Assembly (NCBI GenBank): GCA_964643355.1
Contig: CAZXPW010000011.1
Coordinates: 1-64,000, forward strand
From: FEN-1350 sp964643355
GTDB taxonomy: Bacteria > Planctomycetota > Phycisphaerae > Sedimentisphaerales > Anaerohalosphaeraceae
Direction of reading: 5' to 3'
DNA length: 64,000 nucleotides
The notes under the pieces were generated by a model. That model was not told the DNA's origin, did not search any database, and saw only the letters and a list, made by a program, of their open reading frames with translations. Shown here one piece after another: positions 58,046 through 64,000 of the stretch; positions within the stretch are counted from its first letter, which is position 1, and each line of letters opens with the position of its first letter. The translations under genes were made by a program, and so were the position numbers.

Positions 58046-59329
58046 TTAACCGATTTCTTTCGATTTGAAAAACACCCTCTTGGCCTTGCCTTCCTGCCGA
58101 GGCAATTTTCCGATCGGGAACACATCCCCTTTCGGGCTGAATCCAAGGGCTTCCTTCAAGACCTTTTCAACGGTATACCCGGTCACTTGCGGTTCGGCCT
58201 CGACATGGACCGTAACTTCGCGGATCCCATCGGTATCATCGACGAAGATCTGATAATTTGAACCCACGCCGGGAATCTGCATCAGGGCCTGCTCGACCTG
58301 CCTGGGGAAGAAATTGACGCCCTTGAAGATCAGCATGTCGTCCACCCGCCCGGTGATCGGCGCGATACGCACATGCGTTCGGCCGCAGGCGCACCGTTGA
58401 CGCGACAAGATCCGCGTAAGATCTCCCGTGCGGAACCGGATCACGGGCAGCGCCTGCCGTGTCAGCGAGGTTACCACCAATTCGCCTTCCTGCCCGTCAG
58501 AGATCGATTTTTCGCTGCCGGGCTCCAACACTTCCAGCAGATAATGATCTTCCCAGACATGCGTGCCATCGTGGGCTTTGCAATCCATTCCCAGCGTGCC
58601 CACGCCGCCGGTCTCGGTCATGCCGTAAATATCGAAGATTTCCGCATTGAGTCCGATGGCGAGTTTTTTCTTCAACGAATCCGAAAAAGTCTCGGCGCCG
58701 AAGATGCCGATCTTGACGGTATCGAGTTTCTGATCCGTCTCCTGCAGGACCTCCATGATCCGCACCCCATAGCTGACCACGCCGGTCAAAATACGCGTAC
58801 CAAAATCGTTGGCCAGCCGGATTTGCCGCGGGGTATTGCCCGCTCCCGCCGGAATCACAAACAATCCCGCCTCCCTCGCCCCGTGATACATCCCGAAACC
58901 GCCGTTAAAGAGGCCGAAGGATGGCGTAATCTGTACGACATCGCCCGTCTCGGCCCCCGCCATGCAATAACACCTCGCCATGCACTGGCCCCACTGATGC
59001 AGGTCCGAATCCGTATAGGGCATCACCACCGGAGTTCCGGTCGAACCGCTGGACATATGCATCTCGACGATTTGCCGGACCGGAACACAGCACAATCCCA
59101 ATGGATAGGCCATGCGAAAAAGGTCTTTATCCATCAACGGCAGCTTGGAGACATCCTCCGCCGAAAGAATATCCTCGGGAGACACACCCCGTTCCTTGAA
59201 ACGCGATCGATACAACTCATTCGAAGTATAGACATTTCGCACAAGCTGCCGCAGACGGGCGTCCTGTATGCTGCGCAGCTCATCCTGGGAGGCCTTCTCC
59301 AGCGATTTTTCAAAAAAACCAGAATCCAT
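58046..59329 (-). CDS. Phenylacetate-CoA ligase family protein (aryl-CoA ligase), ior-linked
   Basis: 427 residues from ATG 59329, sharing one base with the iorB stop; a TTG three codons upstream is badly spaced. Seen: VRNVYTSNELYRSRFKERG, ATP loop MHMSSGSTGTPVVMPYT, IFGAETFSDSLKKKLA, DIYGMTETGGVGTLGMDC, FRTGDLTRILSRQRCACGRTHVR and GRVDDMLIFKGVNFFPRQVEQ. This is a closer match to canonical PaaK than the paralogue at 30922-32265. Linkage with iorAB recalls archaeal and bacterial pairs in which arylacetate is activated to the CoA ester that indolepyruvate oxidoreductase can use or produce. Confidence 0.94.
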   Translation of the reverse strand: MDSGFFEKSLEKASQDELRSIQDARLRQLVRNVYTSNELYRSRFKERGVSPEDILSAEDVSKLPLMDKDLFRMAYPLGLCCVPVRQIVEMHMSSGSTGTPVVMPYTDSDLHQWGQCMARCYCMAGAETGDVVQITPSFGLFNGGFGMYHGAREAGLFVIPAGAGNTPRQIRLANDFGTRILTGVVSYGVRIMEVLQETDQKLDTVKIGIFGAETFSDSLKKKLAIGLNAEIFDIYGMTETGGVGTLGMDCKAHDGTHVWEDHYLLEVLEPGSEKSISDGQEGELVVTSLTRQALPVIRFRTGDLTRILSRQRCACGRTHVRIAPITGRVDDMLIFKGVNFFPRQVEQALMQIPGVGSNYQIFVDDTDGIREVTVHVEAEPQVTGYTVEKVLKEALGFSPKGDVFPIGKLPRQEGKAKRVFFKSKEIG

Positions 59330-59916
59330 CACGCACAACTCCTGCCGATATCAAATGCCCTGAGGTTGATCTCTCGGAATTTTGGTTTGACAGAATCCTC
59401 AATCGCTTTTTTCCATACCTCCGGCGGAAAATCCAGTCCCGTCGAAAGCGCCCCCAACAAAACCACATTCGCCGCCCGGATATCGCCGACCTCGATGGCC
59501 TTTTGACTGGCGTCGAAATAGATCAACCGCGGGAAGACCGACCGCAGCTTGGTTTGGACATCTTGGGGATATTTCGCCGCCCCCATCGATACCGTCACCG
59601 GCGTGATCGTCTGCGAATTGACCACGACCAGGCCGCCCGGAGCCAGATAGTCGGAATACCGCAGGGCCTCGATCTGTTCGAGCGCACACAAGACCCTTGC
59701 CGTCCCCCGCGCCACCAGCGGGCTAAATACCTTCTTGCCGTAGCGGATCTGCGCGATGACCGAGCCGCCGCGCTGGGCCATTCCGTGGACCTCGTTGGTC
59801 TTAACATCGAAACCGGCAATCATCGCCGCCTTGGCTAAAATTTCGCTGGCCAGCAAGATCCCCTGCCCCCCTACTCCGGCCAGAACCACGCTTTCAATCA
59901 AGCCATTATCGCTCAT
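59329..59916 (-). CDS. iorB: Indolepyruvate:ferredoxin oxidoreductase, beta subunit
   Basis: 195 residues from ATG 59916, preceded by GGAGGAAAAG. Gamma-domain fold of 2-oxoacid:ferredoxin oxidoreductases: LAGVGGQGILLASEILAKAA, NEVHGMAQRGGSVIAQIR and a central RVLCALEQIEALRY. It overlaps iorA by four bases and the ligase gene by one, so the three are translationally linked. Confidence 0.95.
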   Translation of the reverse strand: MSDNGLIESVVLAGVGGQGILLASEILAKAAMIAGFDVKTNEVHGMAQRGGSVIAQIRYGKKVFSPLVARGTARVLCALEQIEALRYSDYLAPGGLVVVNSQTITPVTVSMGAAKYPQDVQTKLRSVFPRLIYFDASQKAIEVGDIRAANVVLLGALSTGLDFPPEVWKKAIEDSVKPKFREINLRAFDIGRSCA

Positions 59917-61664
59917 GACTTTTCCTCCACCGCTGAGATAGCGCCAAAGGCGCACATCTGCTGGCACAAACTACATCCATTACAGAGAAATGCATTGATA
60001 AACGGCTTCTTTTGGGCCCCATCGATCGCCGGACAACCGATCCGGACACAGGCCCGACAGGCCTTGCACAATTCCTGATCAATCCGCCGAACCGGGCCGA
60101 CCTTTTTCCGTTCGTGGAGCGGACACGGTCCCCGTGAAACGATCAGCGATGGTTCGCGAACTGACAATTCCTCGTTTAGAACTTCCAGAGTCTCTTTCAC
60201 TTTGTAGGGATTAATCGTCCGAACCCGCTTAAATCCGCACGCCCGGCCGAAATCTTCGATTGACAAGGTCACCGTCGGCTCGCCCATCAGCGTCTGCCCC
60301 GTTCCGGGGTGATCCTGATGGCCGGTCATGGCGGTCGTGCGGTTATCGACAACGATAATTTTCGAGCAGCCGCGGTTGTAAGCAATATCCATCAGCCCGG
60401 TCACGCCGGAATGGAAGAAAGTCGAATCCCCGACGATCCCAACGACGGTCCGATGATCGCCCGCCTTGTCAAGGCCATGAGCCATCGAGATCCCGCCGCC
60501 CATGCAGAGGATGATATCCAGTCGATTCAACGGCTTAAACGCCCCCAGACTGTAACATCCGATATCACCGGTTACGATCACCTCGTGCTTGCCGAGAGCC
60601 GCAAAAACCCCCCGATGCGGACAACCCGGGCAAAGCACCGGCGGCCGGCCGGGAAGTTCATCGACAAACGGCGCCGGCTTTTCCGCCGGGATCTCGCGGC
60701 CTTCCATTTTCGCACGGCTGGCCTCCAAGATCGTCACCGACAGCTCACCGATGTTGGGCACAAACTGTTTGCCCACACAGGCGATTCCCAGCGCCTTGAT
60801 ATGTTCTTCAAGGAAATCGTCCAGTTCTTCCACCACCAAAACTTTTTGTACACCGGCGGCAAATTGCCGGATGAGATCATCCGGGAAGGGATACGAAAAA
60901 CCCAGCTTCAGGACCGACGCCTGGGGCCAGACCTCGCGGACATACTGATAGGCGATCGAGGCGGTTACAATGCCCAACGATTTGTCTCGCCACTCGATCC
61001 GATTGACCGAAGACAAACATGCCTCCGTCCGCAATTTGTTCAGCCGATCCTCGACGGTTCGTCGCATGACCCGCGCCCATTGAGGCACCGGAACCCACCG
61101 CGGAGGATTTTTTTCCAAGGCGATCTGCCGCGGATTCTCCGTCCGTTCTTTCAGTTCCACGATACTCCGAGAATGGCTCACCCGCGTGGTCGATCGCACG
61201 ATCACCGGCGTCTTAAATCGTTCCGAAATCTCGATCCCCAGTTTGAGAAAATCCTTGGCCTCCTGGCTATCGGACGGTTCCAGCAGCGGAATCTTTGCAA
61301 ACCGCGCATAATTTCGAGTATCCTGTTCGTTCTGCGAGGAGTGCATCCCCGGATCGTCGGCCACGATCGCCACAAAACCGCCCTCGACTCCCAGATAACT
61401 CAAGGTCATCAGCGGATCGGCCGCGACATTCAGGCCCACATGTTTCATCGTCGCGATCGCCCGCGCCCCGGCACAGGCCGCCGCCGCCGCGACTTCAAAG
61501 GCCACTTTCTCATTGGGCGACCATTCACAGTAAATCGCTGGTTTGAACTTAACGGCGTTTTCCAAAATCTCCGTCGAAGGCGTGCCCGGATACCCACAGG
61601 CCACAGTCACTCCGGCCTCATACGCCCCCCGGGCGAACGCCTCATTGCCCGACAGAATTTGCAT
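59913..61664 (-). CDS. iorA: Indolepyruvate:ferredoxin oxidoreductase, alpha subunit
   Basis: 583 residues. IorA decarboxylates aryl pyruvates with TPP and CoA to aryl-acetyl-CoA, reducing ferredoxin; the reaction is reversible. Domains: N-terminal ACGYPGTPSTEILE and MKHVGLNVAADPLM; core LCPGCPHRGVFAAL; TPP motif GDSTFFHSGVTGLMDIAYN followed by VVDNRTTAMTGHQDHPGTG; C-terminal double [4Fe-4S] motif (CKACRACVRIGCP, CNGCSLCQQMC). First gene of the ior-ligase-TRAP operon, with a promoter about 90 bases upstream. Confidence 0.96.
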   Translation of the reverse strand: MQILSGNEAFARGAYEAGVTVACGYPGTPSTEILENAVKFKPAIYCEWSPNEKVAFEVAAAAACAGARAIATMKHVGLNVAADPLMTLSYLGVEGGFVAIVADDPGMHSSQNEQDTRNYARFAKIPLLEPSDSQEAKDFLKLGIEISERFKTPVIVRSTTRVSHSRSIVELKERTENPRQIALEKNPPRWVPVPQWARVMRRTVEDRLNKLRTEACLSSVNRIEWRDKSLGIVTASIAYQYVREVWPQASVLKLGFSYPFPDDLIRQFAAGVQKVLVVEELDDFLEEHIKALGIACVGKQFVPNIGELSVTILEASRAKMEGREIPAEKPAPFVDELPGRPPVLCPGCPHRGVFAALGKHEVIVTGDIGCYSLGAFKPLNRLDIILCMGGGISMAHGLDKAGDHRTVVGIVGDSTFFHSGVTGLMDIAYNRGCSKIIVVDNRTTAMTGHQDHPGTGQTLMGEPTVTLSIEDFGRACGFKRVRTINPYKVKETLEVLNEELSVREPSLIVSRGPCPLHERKKVGPVRRIDQELCKACRACVRIGCPAIDGAQKKPFINAFLCNGCSLCQQMCAFGAISAVEEKS

Positions 61665-61751
61665 AACTTCCTCTCGGTATTCTTTTCGATCCGATTTCGG
61701 TTCCAGTCCCGATCCAAGGGTCCAGGAAACAGGGTTTCTATGAAAAGCAAC

Positions 61752-61780
61752 AGTATAACGATTCCCCGTCGAAAATGCAA
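61752..61780 (-). promoter_or_regulatory. Promoter of the ior-ligase-TRAP operon
   Basis: TTGCAT (61775-61780), 17-base spacer, TATACT (61752-61757) on the minus strand, about 80 bases from start site to the iorA ATG. Confidence 0.6.
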
Positions 61781-61906
61781 ATCTCCCCCTCCAAAAAATC
61801 GGGTGTGGCCTTTGTGGAGGGCCGTGCTCCGTTGCGGCCGGGAATCGAACCCGACGGAGTGGATCCCTCCAATTGCCGTTTGTTGAACCTGCGGCATTCC
61901 GGACAA

Positions 61907-61935
61907 TTGACTTTTCGGCCCTCGGCCGGTAGGAT
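61907..61935 (+). promoter_or_regulatory. gpmI promoter
   Basis: TTGACT (61907-61912), 17-base spacer, TAGGAT (61930-61935), about 50 bases before the gpmI ATG. Confidence 0.5.
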
Positions 61936-61994
61936 GGTTCGGCTATCTCCGATGGGAGTTAATCTTTCGAGTCACTCTGAAGATAGGACGATTC

Positions 61995-63566
61995 ATGACC
62001 CAAAGCGTACAACTGAGACAACGACCGAATGTGATGATCATCCGCGACGGATGGGGCTACAACCCCAATCCCGCCGAGGATAAATTCAATGCCATTAAGC
62101 AGGCCCGCGTGCCGGTGGACACAATGCTGATGCGCGATTATCCGCACACCCTCTTGCGAACCTACGGCGAGGATGTAGGCCTTCCCGAAGGCACGATGGG
62201 TAACAGCGAAGTCGGGCATCAAAATATCGGCGCCGGCCGGATCGTCTATCAGGACTCCGTGCGGATCACGATCTCAATCCGCGAAGGCGACTTTTTCCAG
62301 AACGAACAACTGCTCAAGGCCGTCGAAAACGCCAAGACGAAAAAGAGCAAGCTCCATCTGATGGGCCTGTGCAGCGATATCGGCGTGCATTCCTTGTTGG
62401 GCCACCTTTACGGACTGCTGGAACTGGCCAAACGAAATGGCCTGGACTGCGTCTATCTCCATGCCTTCACCGACGGCCGCGACTCGCCGCCCACCAGCGG
62501 AGCCGGATATCTGTCCGACATCGAGAAAAAGATGGCCGAAATCGGCGTCGGCAAGGTTGCCTCCGTCATGGGCCGTTTTTATGCGATGGACCGCGACAAC
62601 CGGTGGGACCGCGTGCAGGCCGCCTATGAATGCATGACTCAGGGCAGAGGCGCGCGGGCCGCCACCGTCTCCGAGGCCATCCAGGCCAGCTACGCCAAGG
62701 AAGAAACCGACGAGTTCATCAAACCCGTCAACATCTCCGGCCCGGATGGTAACCCCATCGCGCTTGTCGAAGACGGGGACAGCGTGATCTTTTTCAACTT
62801 CCGCGGCGACCGTCCGCGTGAGATCACCCGCGCCTTTGTCGAAGGAGATACCTTCAAGGGCTTTGCCCGAGCCGTCACTCGCAAACTGTTTTATGTCTGC
62901 ATGACCGAATACGACGCGAAAATACCGGCTCCGGCCGCTTTTGAAAAACAAAAGGCACAGGTCAACATCGCTGGCGAATACTTCAGCAAACTCGGCCTCA
63001 AGCAGTTCCGCTGTGCCGAGACTGAAAAATATGCCCATGTCACTTTCTTTTATAACGGAGGCCAGGAAACCACCTTCCCCGGCGAAGACCGTCAGATCAT
63101 CCCCTCGCCCAAGGTCCAGACCTACGATCTGCAGCCCGAGATGAGTGCTGTCGCCGTTTGCGAGGAGGTGCTCAAGCGACTGGACAGCCGACAATACGAT
63201 GTCGTCATTGTCAACTTCGCCAATCCGGATATGGTCGGCCACACGGGTGTGCTGGAAGCGGCGATCAAGGCCGCCGAGACCGTCGATGCCTGCGTCGGCC
63301 GCATCGTCGACAAAGTCAAACAGCTCGGGGGTTCTGCCGTGATCCTGGCCGATCACGGCAACTTCGAAAAGATGTGGGACTTTGAAAACAACATGCCCCA
63401 CACCGCGCATACCGTCGGTGATGTACCGTTCATCGTCTTCGATGAGCGATTCAAGAGTCGCAAAATGGCGCCGTTGGGGCGTCTCGCCGATGCCGTGCCG
63501 ACCTTTCTGGAAGTCATGGGCGTTCCGAAACCGGCTGAAATGACCGGAAAAAGCTTGCTGCTGTGA
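61995..63566 (+). CDS. gpmI: 2,3-bisphosphoglycerate-independent phosphoglycerate mutase
   Basis: 523 residues, normal length. It interconverts 3- and 2-phosphoglycerate with two Mn2+ ions. Seen: MIIRDGWGYNPNPAEDKFNA, the phospho-Ser motif GTMGNSEVGHQNIGAGRIVYQD, HAFTDGRDSPPTSG, MGRFYAMDRDNRWDR, the metal block NFANPDMVGHTG and LADHGNFEKM. All metal-binding groups appear intact. The mutL start codon lies 23 bases after its stop. Confidence 0.97.
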   Translation: MTQSVQLRQRPNVMIIRDGWGYNPNPAEDKFNAIKQARVPVDTMLMRDYPHTLLRTYGEDVGLPEGTMGNSEVGHQNIGAGRIVYQDSVRITISIREGDFFQNEQLLKAVENAKTKKSKLHLMGLCSDIGVHSLLGHLYGLLELAKRNGLDCVYLHAFTDGRDSPPTSGAGYLSDIEKKMAEIGVGKVASVMGRFYAMDRDNRWDRVQAAYECMTQGRGARAATVSEAIQASYAKEETDEFIKPVNISGPDGNPIALVEDGDSVIFFNFRGDRPREITRAFVEGDTFKGFARAVTRKLFYVCMTEYDAKIPAPAAFEKQKAQVNIAGEYFSKLGLKQFRCAETEKYAHVTFFYNGGQETTFPGEDRQIIPSPKVQTYDLQPEMSAVAVCEEVLKRLDSRQYDVVIVNFANPDMVGHTGVLEAAIKAAETVDACVGRIVDKVKQLGGSAVILADHGNFEKMWDFENNMPHTAHTVGDVPFIVFDERFKSRKMAPLGRLADAVPTFLEVMGVPKPAEMTGKSLLL

Positions 63567-63589
63567 TCCACCAGCGAGGGGGTGCCTCG

Positions 63590-64000
63590 ATGGGCAAAAT
63601 CGTCGTCCTGGACGACACGATGGTCAACATGATCGCCGCCGGCGAGGTCATTGAGCGGCCGGCCAGCGTCGTCAAGGAATTGCTCGAAAACAGTATCGAC
63701 GCTGGAGCCGACCGGATTCTTGTGCGAATCGAAGACGGCGGACGCAAGAGCATCGCCGTTATCGATAACGGAACCGGTATTGATCCCGATGATCTTCCTC
63801 GAGCGGTCATGCCCCACGCCACCAGCAAGCTCGCCGCCATTGAGGATCTCCACAACATCCGCACGATGGGTTTTCGCGGCGAGGCCCTGGCCAGCATCGC
63901 CGCCGTCGCCGCTGTATCCATCGTCAGCCGACCGGCCGATTCGATCTCTGCCTCGCGACTGGATATCGACTGCGGCTCCATCGAACCTGTTCGACCTTGC
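63590..64000 (+). CDS. mutL: DNA mismatch repair protein MutL, N-terminal part (cut by window edge)
   Basis: The first 137 codons, open to the right edge. GAGGGG stands about eight bases before ATG 63590. GHKL ATPase motifs are complete in this part: MIAAGEVIERPASVVKELLENSIDAGA, VIDNGTGIDPDDL, PHATSKL and MGFRGEALASIAAV. MutL couples MutS mismatch recognition to strand incision or removal. The C-terminal domain (and any endonuclease motif) lies outside the window. Confidence 0.97.
   Translation, partial: MGKIVVLDDTMVNMIAAGEVIERPASVVKELLENSIDAGADRILVRIEDGGRKSIAVIDNGTGIDPDDLPRAVMPHATSKLAAIEDLHNIRTMGFRGEALASIAAVAAVSIVSRPADSISASRLDIDCGSIEPVRPC

Larger units (their letters stand above)
61665..61994. 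other. Divergent intergenic region between iorA and gpmI
   Basis: 330 bases. It holds the two divergent promoters listed separately. On the minus strand around 61830-61915 there is a T-arm-like sequence (GGGTTCGATTCCC) preceded by a GGAG...CTCC hairpin, but no matching acceptor stem, so no tRNA is called. No protein gene is seen. Confidence 0.5.

Noticed and set aside
61830..61880. tRNA gene
   Set aside because: A T-arm is visible but the 3' acceptor strand (CCGCAAC) has no GTTGCGG partner upstream, and the anticodon stem does not pair.
60309..61886. 525-codon plus-strand frame opposite iorA
   Set aside because: Antisense to iorA; no domain, and it would cross the ior promoter.
62274..63410. 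378-codon minus-strand frame opposite gpmI
   Set aside because: Mirror frame of a conserved gene.
1..64000. CRISPR array, insertion sequence or prophage
   Set aside because: No regularly spaced repeats, transposase, integrase or phage structural genes are present.

Overview
The window looks like chromosomal DNA of an anaerobic member of the Planctomycetota, most likely the Phycisphaerae/Sedimentisphaerales side of the phylum. Seen in the sequence: a short basic protein of the MSIDRSLK type known from the PVC superphylum, a secreted protein ending in a single planctomycete-style dockerin half-repeat, a FloA/NfeD cluster, and an anaerobic gene set (electron-bifurcating [FeFe] hydrogenase, Rex, indolepyruvate:ferredoxin oxidoreductase, corrinoid-activating Fe-S protein). 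The species assignment is inference. No rRNA, complete tRNA, insertion sequence, prophage or CRISPR array is visible.

Layout. 1-5.8 kb: the start of a membrane-anchored protein cut by the left edge, the RNA-turnover pair ymdB-like/rny behind a long unexplained leader, a helix-turn-helix/pseudo-receiver regulator, and zwf. 5.9-9.6 kb: a peptidoglycan-recycling operon (anmK, murQ, Na+/solute symporter). 9.6-13.5 kb: a membrane-microdomain cluster read leftwards (long NfeD, short NfeD, FloA, proline-rich membrane protein). 13.8-17.7 kb: GntP permease, MFS transporter and AI-2E-type transporter. 17.7-20.0 kb: an aminotransferase, the small basic protein and a SPOR-like membrane protein. 20.2-26.1 kb: the fatty-acid synthesis operon rpmF-plsX-fabH-fabD-fabG-acpP-fabF, with a second promoter before acpP and a hairpin terminator after fabF.

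26.2-34.1 kb: a branched-chain amino-acid type ABC transporter whose last gene overlaps an aryl-CoA (phenylacetate-CoA type) ligase, followed convergently by a corrinoid-protein reductive activator. 34.4-37.8 kb: a small CxxC protein, an ECF-like sigma factor with a membrane partner and a secreted coiled-coil protein, and manA. 37.8-40.1 kb: alkaline phosphatase and DAHP synthase. 40.2-47.8 kb: one leftward operon, rex - sensor kinase - ferredoxin - hydB - hydA - hydC - response regulator. It has a near-consensus promoter, a Rex-like operator beside the -35 box, and a strong terminator.

48.1-51.0 kb: a secreted LamG/beta-propeller/dockerin protein with a consensus promoter. 51.1-54.8 kb: purQ and a PurS-PurS-PurL fusion. 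55.0-61.8 kb: a leftward operon iorA-iorB-aryl-CoA ligase-dctP-dctQ-dctM. 62.0-64.0 kb: gpmI and the first 137 codons of mutL.

Taken together the genes describe a fermentative anaerobe. It disposes of or consumes hydrogen under NADH/NAD+ control by Rex, handles aromatic acids through two independent transporter + aryl-CoA ligase modules (one coupled to indolepyruvate oxidoreductase), recycles murein sugars, and displays large extracellular binding proteins. The most interesting signals are the Rex/two-component hydrogenase operon with unusual H-cluster motifs, the ior-ligase-TRAP operon, the regulator with a dead receiver and a palindrome over its own -10, and the roughly 500-nt leader before rny.
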